A DNA stretch of 64,000 nt from Gymnopilus junonius (Eukaryota; Basidiomycota; Agaricomycetes; Agaricales; Galerinaceae), in contig JADNYJ010000203.1 in the NCBI GenBank assembly GCA_015501075.1, positions 1 through 64,000 on the forward strand. Direction: 5' to 3'. Both the position numbers and the translations under genes were made by a program. Positions 1 through 11,913 of this stretch are shown here, in pieces (position 1 is the first letter of the stretch; each line of letters opens with the position of its first letter). Below the pieces are notes generated by a model, which worked only from the letters and a program-made list of their open reading frames with translations, was not told where the DNA came from and did not search any database.

Positions 1-2019
1 TGGGGGTGTTGAGCGAACTGCAGAGCTGAAAATCGCGAGTAAGTAGCACAGAGAAATTGAGGAACGCAGCAGGACGTCGAAAGCATGCATCACGAGGGTG
101 GCGCTGGGCTGTGCGCTTCATTGTTCGCCCACAAAGTAGTCTACAAGCCGCCACTCAACGCCCATGAGGCAGAAAATGTGCCCACAGTGGAAGAAGCAGC
201 GCTTCCAGAGCTGAGGAGAACAAGATAAGCCTGACGCGCCGAATCTTAAGATAGGGAGGAGCCGAGCCGACGACGGTGAAAGAGATATGCTAGTCCTAAT
301 CGATTATCTTGTCAGGGACAGGGACCAGTAGAATTGCAAATCCTTGGAGCACGAGTGCACGCCTGACACCTTTGAGGGTGATGTTGGTGGTCTTGTGGTC
401 TTGAGGGCTTTGAAGAGTGCACTGGTGAAGACTGTTGAGAATTGGGAACAAATTTATCACATTAGATTCAACGGACGCGCAGAGAGTTGATCATGAGTGA
501 GCAAAGGGAAGCGAACACATACAGTTTAAAGCTTAAATTTAAGTTTAATCTCCGATTGAACTTCGGGGTGTGCCTTTTCCTGTTCTCCGCCGATTTCTAG
601 CACTGCCAGTTTGGTGTTTAACTTGTCCTTAACCGCTCACGCCACATTTAAAAAACTAAGCAACTCTTAGTCTAGGAGCATAATTCGTACCCAGATACAT
701 AAGCTTCTTCAGGTCAAGTCCTGCCAGTCGTTCCGGGGCTCCCATGTAGCGATTCTTCTTCAGCCTAATTGGTTTAACAAATACTTCCAGACTTAGGCTC
801 GGGACCCTTAGACTCTCTCCCATCTGTCTGTGGTGACCCTATATCTGTCATATCTTTCTTCTGACCGATAATCAATGTCTTACCGCTTGCTACTTTCATC
901 CTGCTATGGCAATACTTAACTCAAGCTCCATCGCTTACTACTGGGCTGCAACCACCAACGAACAGTTCATTCTGGCATTCATGTTCCATACAATAGCTAT
1001 AGTTTGTCTTCAGCTCAGCTATTTCGACTCTCAACATCTTACGTTCGTCCTTACCACCTCGCCCGAATGACAGCCAGCGATTCTTGGAACTTCACACATA
1101 CATAAGGCATTTTTAAAACTAACCATCCATGCAAACTCTAAACTCAGAGAGAGTCCTAAATTTTTTCTCGTCGACTTTCTAGTCGATAACCACTGTCTTA
1201 ACTCTTACCGCTTACCGCTTGCTGGTTCTGGTTTCTTTTTGCTGTTCATGCGCGAACAGTCCGTTCTGATCTGTGGATCCTGGTCTGGCCTTCGTAGAAT
1301 CGTAAAGTTTTCATTGGAATTCCACTGGTGTGCATTTTTAGGAACTCACCATCCATTCGGCCACGGGCTTCCCTTGCCAGTCAGTCATTGTCTATCCATC
1401 CTGTGTCAGTCGCCGTCTTTGGGTTCCAGTTCGAATTTCTATTTCTCTATCGTTGATTCGCGACTAATATTTATAGTAGCTACGCACTGCGTAGTTGACT
1501 AGTCGTCATGGACGATGGGGGGGTTTAACGGCGTTTACTAACGCGTGCACAACAATGACGCGTTGAAGCCTGTTGAAGTAGTGCCATTGAGTATTACATG
1601 TATTCCAGCAATCGGGCGACGAGATCCACGACTACTCGGATTACTTACATCGAGCAACAAAAAAAAAACAGGATTCGTAACCATGTTACATCCCTAAGAG
1701 TTATAGAACTAGAGTTAGAATGTATTACGAGCCTGTTTATGGATTTCCTCCAGCTCGTCAATCTGTCACTTGCCGAAAGATGGATAGACTGGGGGAAGTC
1801 ATGGATTGCTTTTACATTGTCTCTGACAACCGCGGGTCGTCCCTACAATTGTTGCTTTCTTGAGTACTAGTCATACGCCAGTATAGAGATCAATACACTC
1901 CGTTAAAATTCTAATCTGTAGCTTGACTGGATTTATCGATAACGAAAAGATTATCATTCAAAGCACCAATGGGTTCGCTCGACGTCTACTTAAATTTAAA
2001 TTTAAATAGAGTTATCCTT
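1..2019. other. no gene recognised
   Basis: Both strands carry only short open frames without family motifs or a credible exon chain. The stretch is moderately AT-rich, with small AT palindromes near 525-548 and 1990-2010. Imperfectly similar phrases near 860-900 and 1180-1230 suggest a decayed repeat. I see nothing here that I can name. Confidence 0.5.
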
Positions 2020-3458
2020 CTACGAAGACGACGACGACGGCAAAACGTAACCCACCCTCATCCCCATCCTCACCAACCTACTCAAATGCTCCCGCGTCCA
2101 CTCCCAATCCCTAGCGCGCCCATTACTTCCAACAGGACGATTATCGTCCATGTGCTCTTATCTAATCCTCTCCACCTCCAAGCTCCGTAGGCGCGCGCGC
2201 AGGAGCATGAGCAGGTGTAGGTGCAGGCTGGGAAGAGTGCAGTGGAAAGGGTACGTAGTTAGGATAGGGTCGACGTATACGAACGAGTGGCCGACTGTCT
2301 TACGAGGGGAGGGAGGGGAGGGGTGGTCGTTGTCGATGTGGTCTGTGTCGGTGTGGTCTGTGTCGTCCTCGGTATCTGATAATGCAGGCTTAGACAGCCT
2401 CGTCTCATGAATTCGGATTTTACGAGTTGAGGGTATAAAATGACATTTCACATCTGCGAATTTCCACAGATGGAGGCGGAGGAGTTGAAGATGTTTCGTG
2501 TATTTGAGAGTGAAGAGGGTTCTGCTCCGTCTGTAGGATATATTGAGTATTAAGTAAGTAATATAAAAAAGGATTTAGGTCGCTAGTAAAGTGTAAAAGG
2601 AGACGACACACCTTGAGGTTTAGGATAAGCATGCTCAAAGCGTAATCCCAAATACCGCAGTGTAGACCCCAGCCTCTTTAAAAGCGTGTTTAGATGCTCA
2701 GTATAAGAAACCTCTCCCCATTTAAACTTCAAAAACAGAGTTCGCACCGGGGGCAGCTCAGGGAGGGAGACTAACCACGGCAGGAGGTGCCACAGCCCCA
2801 GCTCCACCACCCTTAGGGCCTTCAACGAGAGAGGGAGACGACAGCCCCGCGGGAAAACTTGGGAATCTCGCGAGCCTTCGTACGAATTCGGCGACACGCG
2901 ACTCGGAGAAAGAGGAAGCGCCGCTTGCAGGTCGAGCGATTCGAGAAGGGGGAAAGAGCAGATGAACGTGATGGCTGTGGTTATATCGTAAAAGTACGTG
3001 GAGAGGGTGAGGGAGGTGATGTTTCCGAAGAGGGTGGGAAGGGCGTCGATGAATTTCTGGTGTTTGATTTCTCGGTGGGTGGGCATGTGGTTGGTTTTGA
3101 CATGGAGCGTCGTGACGTTTTTGAAGTTGGAAATGAGAGTGATGCATGCAGGGTTTTTGAGGGTGATACTGGTGTGGTCGATAATTGTGAGAGATACGAC
3201 GTGAGGGGGGATGGTAGCTAACGGGTGCGAGAATAGATCGGAGGAGGAGGGGGAGAGGAGGATGGCTTTGAGTTTGTGGGCTGGTAGTTCTAGCTCGGAG
3301 AAGAGGATGCGGCGGGTCAGATAGAGCCAGGTGTGGGATACGAGGCTGAATGATGTTAGTGCTTTCCTTTCATCGACGTCCTTTGGGGAGAGGTGCGATA
3401 GGATGAGGGTGATTAATTCCAAGGGGAGATCGTGGGCTGCGTGATGACTGTTGTGCAT
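2020..3458 (-). CDS. F-box domain protein, C-terminal exons uncertain
   Basis: Likely substrate adaptor of an SCF ubiquitin ligase. The first exon (3458 down to about 2612) encodes a conventional F-box near residues 8-45 (LPLELITLILSHL, then SLVSHTW), followed by leucine-rich, LRR-like sequence. The ATG at 3458 is preferred; the frame is open further upstream only from a TTG. A good donor lies at 2611 with an acceptor at 2531, but the frame after it does not connect simply to the rest. A plausible tail (RDWEWTREHLSRL, ending in a serine run) stops at 2020-2022 on the same strand. Between the two there are either more short introns (for example about 2228-2280) or a frame break. F-box identity is good; the 3' structure is tentative. 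Confidence 0.6.
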
Positions 3459-3964
3459 TATCAAATTCCAGGCAGAAATATGGATTCTGTAGGACCAGGT
3501 GAGGAAATTGGGAGTTTCGTTCAACTTTTTAAGGATGGACAAGTACTGAGGGACAATCTCAGAGCTTTTACCCCGGGATCGCTCTTCCTGGATATATATT
3601 CACAGGCCTCCTATGAGCACTTTAATTGTTGCGTGCCCGACATAATAAATCAGCCCACAAAGTAGACAGGCACGCACTCTGCTACAGCTTCAAGAATTGG
3701 CCATTTTGAACTGTTATATGAGCTTGTAGAATGATGAACGCGCTTGAGATAAGAATAGACCTTTGATCGCGTATTTGTGCATGTTACCTTCCAAAGGCTA
3801 ACCCTTCCACGTCGTGCGCTGTAGACTGGACGCGACGCCGAAAAGCCTCCCCGTCACCACCCAAACACGAACGCCTCCTCCTCCAGGCGTCTTTATCCCC
3901 TTCTCTGACTCCCCGTACCCTCCCAGCCGCCTCCCCAAAAGTACACCCTCCCTAGCCACAAAAA
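3459..3964. promoter_or_regulatory. shared upstream region of F-box gene and YIF1
   Basis: The 506 bases separate two divergently transcribed genes and should hold both promoters. The part next to YIF1 is C-rich and pyrimidine-biased, as is common before highly expressed fungal genes. No specific operator is recognised. Confidence 0.4.
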
Positions 3965-5995
3965 ATGTCCCAATTCAGCTCGCACTCGCCGCCTCCCCTA
4001 CGACACCCCGTGCCCACCCACCCCGCGTACATCCCTGAACCACCCTCCACCCCCGCTTCGCCCCAGGGATACCAGCGCTTCTCCTCCTCCCCCGCTCCAA
4101 CCGGTCCGGGCCCTCTCCCGCTGCAGCCTCCTCAGCAACAACAACAACTTCCGCCCCAGCCGCCATTTGGACAGCCCCCGCATTTGCAGGGACAGGGACA
4201 GCATATACCTGCGTATCCTACGCGTGTCCCGGCGTATACGTCGCCTTTTCAGCATTCCCAACAACACCCGCAGCAGCATCAACACCAGCAGCACCAGCCT
4301 CCACATCTACGCCAGCAGCCGGGGCAAGGACAATACGGTCCTGGTCCTGGGGTAGGTATAGGAGTGGGAGGACCCTTGGGGAACATGCACCAACCGCAAC
4401 CTCACCAGCCCTCGAATGCTGATTTCTCCGCGTGGGGGTTTGACGGAGCGACTGCGCAACTAGGGATGCAGCTCGGGTCGAGCGCGGTAGCTGCTGGCCA
4501 GGATTATGTGTCGCGGAATGTACGTTCTCCGTCGTGAGCTTCTTCCCATTCCTCCTTCCTCCTTCTCTACTCTACTCCTCTATTTCGCTGTTCTATCTGT
4601 ATCTCTGCCTCTGCGTCGCTATAAAGCTAACGAACCCTCTTCCCTTGCTAGTTCGGGACATACATACCCTCAGGACACATCAAACACCAATTTAACGTAT
4701 CCAACTCGTACGTGATCAAGAAACTCCGCCTACTGCTCTTTCCATGGCTGCACAAGACGTATTTCCGCCGCCCACGCGCGCAGGGCGAGTGGCTCCCTCC
4801 AAGGGAGGATATCAATAGTCCGGATTTGTATATCCCTGGTGAGTCTGAGTGTTTGGCGTCGCGATGGTGTGGGTCGCGGTTTGTGGTGTTGCACAGCGCA
4901 CTACTGCATGCGCTCAGGAGCTTTGGTTTTGGCTTTTTTTTTTTTTGGGCTTGCTTAAGATTATTCACCAACTGACTGACTGACCCCATTCCGCCCTTCG
5001 CAGTGATGTCCATATTCACCTACATCCTCCTCACAACACTCCACTCTGGGATCATCGAAAAATTCTCACCACTAGTAAGTTCCTACATCCAGATTCACTA
5101 ATCCACCGCACCCTCGCCTTGACCTTGAACTCTCTCTCTATTCACTCACTCACCCACTCACCACAGATCCTAGGCGAATCAGCCTCCCGCGCCCTCATGG
5201 TCCTCTTCTTCGACTTTGGCTTCGTTAAACTAGGATGCTACCTCTTGAGTATACCCGCGTCCACCCCGGTGTCGGATTTATTGGCGTATGGGGGGTATAA
5301 ATTCGTCAAGTGCGTATTCTTATTGCCGTTGTTGCTCCTTGCTGAGAACACGGACTGCGGACTGGATCGACTGGATTGACTGACTGACTGACTGAATGAT
5401 TTTTCTTTCTTTCTTTCTTGTGCAGTGTGATATTTTCCATGACAGCTGCGTTTTTGGGTCTCAAAGGTCCATTATGGACGCTTATATTCTTGTATGCCTT
5501 CTCGAGTTATGGGTTTTTCCTCGTACGTCTCTTTCCTTCGTTTCTTTCTTTGTTTCTTTTTTTTTGTTATTGTGGTTTTGTATCGTGATGATTCGGATGC
5601 TGACTGTTTTTTTTTGATTATAATTTCAATGTATTTTTTTATATCTCGACCTACTCAATCGATATCAAACACGCGACGTTAACTGCTCACTCAACACTGA
5701 CGCCCACACCACACATGCACCCTACACACACACACCCCACCACCGAACATGCCACCTTCCACCAACCAACCACCAACTCCAATTTCCCACTACCCTCTCA
5801 TCCCCAACCCCCCCCCCCCCAAAAAAAAAACAGCTGCGCTCCCTACGCGCCGTCATCCTCCCCGACTCCGCCAACGTCCCCGCCACACAAGGCACGGGCG
5901 TGGTCACGCAGGCGCAGCGCCGACGACGGATTATATTTTTGTTGGCGGTGGCGGTGTTGCAGATTGTGTATATGGGGTGGTTGGTTAGGGTTTGA
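3965..5995 (+). CDS. YIF1: YIF1-like ER-Golgi transport membrane protein
   Basis: Yif1 forms a multi-pass membrane complex with Yip1 on ER/Golgi membranes and acts in COPII vesicle transport. Six exons join in frame: 3965-4519, 4652-4838, 5004-5074, 5167-5309, 5426-5522 and 5834-5995. The first about 150 residues are a Pro/Gln-rich cytosolic tail. Then come family hallmarks: MGMQLGSSAVAAGQDYV, FNVSNSYVIKKLRLLLFPW and WLPPREDINSPDLYIP, followed by about five hydrophobic segments including YILLTTL, LLAYGGYKFV and the C-terminal IIFLLAVAVLQIVYMGW. The ATG at 3965 follows a run of A and is the only start that keeps the Pro-rich leader. All splice sites are GT-AG and no frame break is seen. Identification is secure. 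Confidence 0.95.
5808..5833 (+). repeat. C13-A10 homopolymer pair at the last YIF1 acceptor
   Basis: Thirteen C are followed directly by ten A and then the CAG acceptor of the last YIF1 intron. This is an unusual replacement for the usual polypyrimidine tract and a likely spot for length variation and sequencing error. Confidence 0.8.
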
Positions 5996-7039
5996 TTGGG
6001 GGAGGTTGAGGTGAGGGTGGGGAAGAGGGAGAGAAAGGACAGGAGGGGGGGAAGGGGGGAAGGGGAGGAAGCGTTTTCGAAGGCGAGGAGAGGGAAGGGA
6101 GGGAAGGATGGTGGTACTTGTTATCGTAATTACTAATTGAATTAGATTATTGAGGTTCTGGATATCGAGCTTTGTGCGCTGTGGCGTTGCGGCACTGGTG
6201 GATTTGAATCCATCATGGTATCAGGTGAGTTGAAAGCTTCGCGGCTGCTATGTAGCTACGTAGTGGATGTAGTGGACTGCATGCATCAATCAGGGATGCG
6301 TGGGTCAAGGCTTCTGGAAGTGACGTACGCATACGTAGGATTCTGGAAGCTCATACCAGCTCATACATTGACAAAGCACCAAGAAAGCATGACGGCGAAG
6401 GCGACTCTCGAGAGGTATCCCCAGATGCGACACATTCTCGACTCTCGAGAAGCTTTCATTCCCTTTTTTTTTATTAAAATTAAAAACCTCATGATGTTGC
6501 TTGATGATGATGGTGGTTCAATTTCCGTCATGGCCGCCTCGACATTCTGGACACAGTAATTTCTTCTGACTACGGCCACTTGGCGCGGAACGGGTAAGAT
6601 AGGCCGATGACGACGCGCCCTAATTACGACCGATTTTATATTTCAATCAAGTTCTTATATACTTAGTTTCGGATATTTGGAATGGGCACTAACTGGGCGA
6701 GATTTTGAGAATGTACACTAGACTTATCTACCGATTTAGCGCCTTGATGCTCGTCCTCCTGCATGAAAGCATGAAGACGCTCGAACAGAACCAAGCCAAG
6801 CAGCGCGACTCCGTGTGGTGGGCGAACGAGCGGGCTTACGTTCGGTATCCAAGGAGATCAAGCTTGGAAGCTGGAGCCAAACGTTCGATGGAGCCCGTGC
6901 CAAGTTCGTTTTTAAGGAGGCCGAACAGATGCCGGTTGACATCCAAGCCTAAATTAGCACCAAACGCCGCGCCCCTTCCCAACGCACCGGTTCGTCAGTT
7001 CGAATTGACTGTTCCGAATAATTTTTTTTTCCAACCTAC
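5996..7039. other. intergenic, no gene recognised
   Basis: Downstream of YIF1 is a G-rich patch (6000-6110) that reads as 3' untranslated sequence. The remainder has only short open frames with no conserved motif. A tRNA T-arm-like phrase near 6196-6215 has no partner arms. Confidence 0.5.
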
Positions 7040-7257
7040 GTTGACCGGAGTTATCCCTCGCTTCTTCCTCCCCTTCACCTCCTTACCTTCCTAACCTCGT
7101 CATCTCATCTTTCGAGTCCCCTTCCCTCGACTCTTCCTCGCCCCCCTCGTCTCTCTACTGTCTTTCGTTTAGAAACACCCTCTTTCAGTTTCCCTATCCC
7201 CTCCCCTCTACCACTCTATACCACCCACGTTCAATTTTTTTCAAATTCACCATCATC
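7040..7257 (+). promoter_or_regulatory. CT-rich promoter/leader of the LysM gene
   Basis: About 200 bases of strongly pyrimidine-biased sense strand (many TTCCTC, CCCTC and TCTCT phrases) run up to the ATG at 7258. Such CT tracts just before the start are typical of strongly expressed fungal genes. The context around the ATG (CATCATCATG) is plain. Confidence 0.45.
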
Positions 7258-8310
7258 ATGTTCGCCAAGCTCTTTGCTCTCGCCGTCCTGGGTGCCTCTG
7301 CTCAATGTGCGTTGGGGCTCTCTGCGTTATGGGTCTGGTTAGACTGACTCATCCCCCTCTAGCTGTTGTCGCAGCTGGATGCCTCAGGTCATACACCATA
7401 AAGGCAGGTGATTACTGCGACTCCATCTCTCAAGCCCAGAACGTCTCCACGTAAGTACACCTTCCCCCTTGTCTCCCCTTTCTCACCTACTAACCATCCC
7501 CCCTTACTCACACCAGCTACCAACTCGCCGCGATCAACCAAGGCAAGATCAACAACGGATGCTCGAACCTCGTCCCGGGCGACGTCCTCTGTCTCGCCGA
7601 GGACACCAAGGAGGATTGCCAGACCACCTATGTGGTGTTGCCCGGCGATACTTGCGCCGACGTGGCGTCGAAGAATGCGTTGAATATGACAATTTTGTAT
7701 TTGAATAACCCACAGATTGATGAGACGTGTTCGAATATCTACACTGGCGAGGTGGGTTGGATTTTTTTTTCCTTTCTTTTTTCTCTCTCTTTTTTTGGAG
7801 GTGGGTGGGACAACAGCGGATGTTGAGTGGGATATTGATGATGCAACTGTGACGATGCGGTGGGCTCCACCAGGATCTAACGCCGCCCATCATCCGTCAT
7901 CTCATGCGTTCATTCTTCACCCATTCATCAGGCCATCACCCTTCCAGTTGATCACCTTACCATACTTTTCCTTTACTCATTGCTCTCGTTCTTCCTCTCC
8001 AAACCCAACTAACCCCCCTCCCTCTCCCTAGGTCCTATGCACATCCAAAACCGTTCAAGTCCCTCCCATCCCCTCATCCGGCGTTGCCCTCCCCGCGCCC
8101 TCCTCAGCCTCCACCACCCTCGCTGCGACCCAAACCCCCGCCGTTCCCAAGATCGTAGTTTCCAGCTCTAGCCCAGTAGTGCATGTGACGTCGTCGTCTG
8201 CTGCTGCGATCCCTACTGCTGCGGCGGCGGCTGAGAAGGCCCCCAGTGCGAGTGCGTCGGCGATTGATGATGGGAATGATGAGAATCTGCCGTTTTGTGA
8301 TGAGCTTTGA
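7258..8310 (+). CDS. secreted protein with two LysM domains
   Basis: LysM modules bind chitin or related GlcNAc polymers; secreted fungal LysM proteins act on or mask cell-wall chitin. Exons are 7258-7306, 7363-7450, 7517-7751 and 8032-8310. The protein starts with a signal peptide (MFAKLFALAVLGASAQ) and a likely cleavage near residue 20. LysM 1 spans about residues 23-70 (SYTIKAGDYC, then LVPGDVLCL) and LysM 2 about 77-125 (TYVVLPGDTC, then YTGEVLC). Conserved cysteines flank both modules. A Ser/Ala/Pro-rich tail of about 70 residues ends in PFCDEL. Intron 3 is 280 bases, about five times the local norm. Whether this is an effector or a self-wall protein cannot be told from sequence. Confidence 0.88.
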
Positions 8311-10506
8311 GCTGCGAGAGTTTGAGCGAGCAGCTCTAACGCAGCTCTGAGCTCGTCTCTTCCGCGGACCGCCCTCCTCCTCCTACCTCAAGCGGCTCCC
8401 GCACCCACTGCTCACCAGCCCCCGCTTCCTGCAACTCATTTAAAGTGACCCAGTCGCACCCTTCTCGGAATTTCCCATATCCCATTTCTCTTTCCTCAGC
8501 AATACATTCCAGTCATCACCCATCAAGCAATCCACATTCGCAAATTTCTTGGTCTCTATTTCAATCCATCTCTCATCTCTCTCTCTCTTTACACTCTCTT
8601 TCTTTAACCTTTCACGAGTCGATCTCCTCCTACACGTCGTAAAGTTTATAGTTTATACCGTAACTTTATTCTTTTCATCCCCCTTACCTTTTCCTTCCAC
8701 TCAACGCCCCCTCAGCGGCGTGGAATTAACGTTCAGCTGTCCTTCGGTGACAGTTCCAAGTCCAAGTCTATAGAAGTAGTAATATATTTAATCCAGTGGG
8801 TTATTATATACTTACTCCTCACTAGTCGGGATAATTTGATATTACAGTCCCTCCTCCTCTGGCGAGGAGGTTTTTTTGCTCCTTTTTCTTTTTTTGTTGA
8901 GAAAAAAAAGTTTTTCGTAGAAAAGGATGAATGAAAATCTTGTGCTGCTTGGATTTGAAGCCTTCTGAGAAAATAAAGGATACTGTAGTTACGATTAGCG
9001 TATGTGAAATCCATCATCCATCTGCGGCCGCTCCCCGACGCCTGACGCCCGCCGCCACGTTTAAAAATAACACCACCGTCCACGACTTACAGTATGTAAA
9101 CTTATTCGCGTTGGATAGATTTGAAATTGTGAGTTTAAAATTCGGATCGAGTTTCAAATTTTTGAAAGGTCAAAGTGTGCACAAAGGGTAAGAATGAGTC
9201 TTGAGATTCTGTCGAGAGCTGTTTGTTCGGTCCTGACAGTGAAATAAGAGTACATACTGATGGGCACTCGGGCGGTGATAGTGGAAGATGTCAACGTGCG
9301 GCGGTGCTGTCAGGGCGTCGCGCCTCGTCTCGTGGACAGCTCGTGGCTTCCCCCACTCCTTCTAAAATTAAATAGTATAAATAAATTGACATAGCTTCAG
9401 CCTTCAGGCACCCCTCACGGAAATAAGATGTGTATCTAGAGTATGTGCATGTGTGTATCCTCTTTCAAAACTCTGTTTCCCTGTTTCTTCAACTCCCCCG
9501 TTTTCTACCCACTTATCTACGTATGAACTATACGTACGTCTTTGATTTTATGATGGAGAATAAAATAACTGGCCCAATTTTGGGAAGAGGTAATGTCAGG
9601 CACGGGAGAAATTTAAAGGTGGGGCTTATTACGATGTGTAATCAGACGAATGAATGCTTACTTCTCCCGAATCAAGGCCAAAACGCTCTAGGAAGACTCG
9701 GATGCATAGAGCATATATGTTAGTGTCCTGGGGTTTGGAACTTGGAACTGTGTAAAATAAGCGGCGGCGGCGTACTGTACTAGCCACCTCCCTGTCCAGG
9801 CTGTGAGAAGAAGGAAGTGTTAATATTTTTTCGGTCCAGTCCAATAAAGGCAAGAAACCTTTTGAGTAAACGTTGTGATGCTGTTTCTTTTTTTTTCTCA
9901 TGTAAATTTCCCCCCGCGCCACTGAGAAAAAAAAGCTGTTCTGTCTAGTCTCGTTGGATGTTAAAATAGAAATATCCATGTAAGTAGAGCGGACCGCTGA
10001 CTCATTCTTGGAATTCTTGCACTTTCCTTTGGAAAAATAGCCAGCCAACTTCACATGTAGTTTATTTAAAAATAAAATCCAGTCCTAGATAGGCAGTTTG
10101 GTACAGTCAATGAGCGCCGAGCATTGGTTTAGGCATCGAGCTGTCAAACGCTGAAGCGGGCCCTGAGCTTACATGAACCGCCCACGGTACATATTGGTGT
10201 CCACGATTGGATGTTCAACGGTCTCCAACCGACCGCCTATCGCGGCGGCTGTGAAACTTTTCTGAGAAAGGCTGTTCCAGGCTACCAACATGTGACGGAC
10301 ATTGGTGGTAAGCGTGTATGCACCAGGACGGGCCCTGAAATAATAATTACCACCTTTATCTTTCGGGATCAATTAATGGTGCGTTATATTCCATGATGTA
10401 ACGTTAACCTGGAGCACGCGAGGAATATTTATATGCGAGCAGCAACTTGGGGACATCATCAGGATACATAGCTCCTTCACCAATCACTTACATACTATTG
10501 CACACT
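8311..10506. other. 2.2-kb intergenic stretch, no gene recognised
   Basis: I could assemble no exon chain on either strand. The sequence is AT-rich in 8640-9000 and 9380-10080, with T and A runs. The proximal part (8311-8780) is CT-rich and may be 3' untranslated sequence of the LysM gene. Confidence 0.5.
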
Positions 10507-11913
10507 ATGGAAGATCTACCAGCATTTACGCTCTTACAAGATACCTTGCATTTGGTTTCTAGGCGCGCGACTCCAGTCACCAATTCTGCTCGTGGTGCAG
10601 CCAATCACCCATCGAGTTTGACTCATCCGTTGAGAGGCGACTTGCTGCGACTCGGACAGATGCGCTCCGCCAGCTTGCTACCGATGCAGGTGCAGGTGCA
10701 AGAGCCAGAGGCAGTTCACGAAGCCCAAGCAGGGTATGATCGGCATGATAGGCGCCCATATCCATCATTGCCATTGGCGAGCGTGCTTGTCTCTACGAAC
10801 ACCGATCCTCAAGTTCAGATTGGAACGCACTCAGGACAACAACGACCTTGGCCACAGAGCCCGCAAAGGAGGATTAGAATCACTCCGTGGAGGTTCTTCA
10901 ACACCGCTTTCATCCTCTCGTTCGGAATATCCAAGGCTGTGTATACGTATCAAGGTCTCTCGACGACGCCTAATACGTTAGATTGGATTCTAGGTGTATT
11001 TTGGGCTTCAACGTAAGTCACCTTCGTTGAGGAACGCAAGGCACTGTAATCTCATCTACCTCAATTTATAGATCATATTGGTTAGGCCTGTTAGAATCCG
11101 AGCACCGGGATCTTTGGCCGTGGTTCTTCCAGCGTGAATTGGACCTGCAACTTCCGCTCTATGTGACGAATGTTATCATTGCGATGTTCGCAACTTTTTT
11201 CATGATTAGTATTTGTTTCACAACTGTCATGTGTGAGCTGCTCTTTTTGTCTTCAAGTTATTAAGACCCATGGACTGACTGGCATCTGTTGCTAATTTCT
11301 AGTGGTGTTAAAATGTAAGCTGCCTTTATCTCAGTGCACCGCTCAAAGGAAATGCCCAGCTGACACAAATTTAATTTTTTTTATAGGGATCATTCTGTCA
11401 AAACATCAAACCTTAATTATTGCTCTAAGCCTCATCGTGGCTCCCTGCTTAACCTATGGCATACTTTGCACGAGAAGACTTTGGGTTAAACTCGTTCGGA
11501 ACTTTGAATTTCTCAGAGTGCTTTCCCGACCTTGGCGTGCACTTATTAACTTGTTTTCATCTGAAGACGAGGACAGGGACACCGTCCGGCGGTCCCTTGC
11601 AGATCAAGGATTTCTATTTTTATGGTGAGCCTCTTAAACTTCTCAACTTCTGACAATGTCAGCTAACACCAAATTCTGTTACAAAAGGCTCCTCCCTTTC
11701 GTCGCCTTTGTCGTATTCTTCAGTGGTGTCTCCACTGTGCAGGCTAAATCTGAACCCAGCGAGCTGTTAACAGATTTCCGATCTTGCGTGATGACTTCCG
11801 TTATTTTTGGAGTGGCGGCTGTGTTTGCGAGCGGGGTTACTTTTGGGGTGGTGGGGATATTCGGGGTAGTGAAGGCATGTAGAATGAGCATGAGGGTGCA
11901 GCTTCCTGCTTAG
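10507..11913 (+). CDS. small multi-pass membrane protein, function unknown
   Basis: A family of unknown function that I associate with agaric genomes. The ATG at 10507 opens a Pro/Gln-rich N-terminal half. The first hydrophobic block starts near WRFFNTAFILSFGISK, followed by NTLDWILGVFWAS. After an intron (11013-11071) comes YWLGLLESEHRDLWPWFF and another hydrophobic helix. A small exon near 11303-11314 probably links to the exon at 11387-11627, which holds a further helix and basic/acidic sequence. The last exon (about 11688-11913) has two more hydrophobic segments and stops at 11913. Splicing of the middle is uncertain: a donor at about 11206 rather than 11231 keeps the frame. Function is not known. 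Confidence 0.65.

Noticed and set aside
2158..2451. Separate 97-codon gene on minus
   Set aside because: More likely overlaps the 3' exons of the F-box gene; an Asp/His-rich low-complexity run alone does not support an independent protein.
3975..4306. Minus-strand frames opposite the first YIF1 exon
   Set aside because: They are reverse readings of the Pro/Gln-rich coding exon, with no start context or motif.
6190..6230. tRNA-like T-arm (GGATTTGAATCC context)
   Set aside because: The loop is one base too long and no matching acceptor stem, D-arm or anticodon arm could be drawn on either strand.
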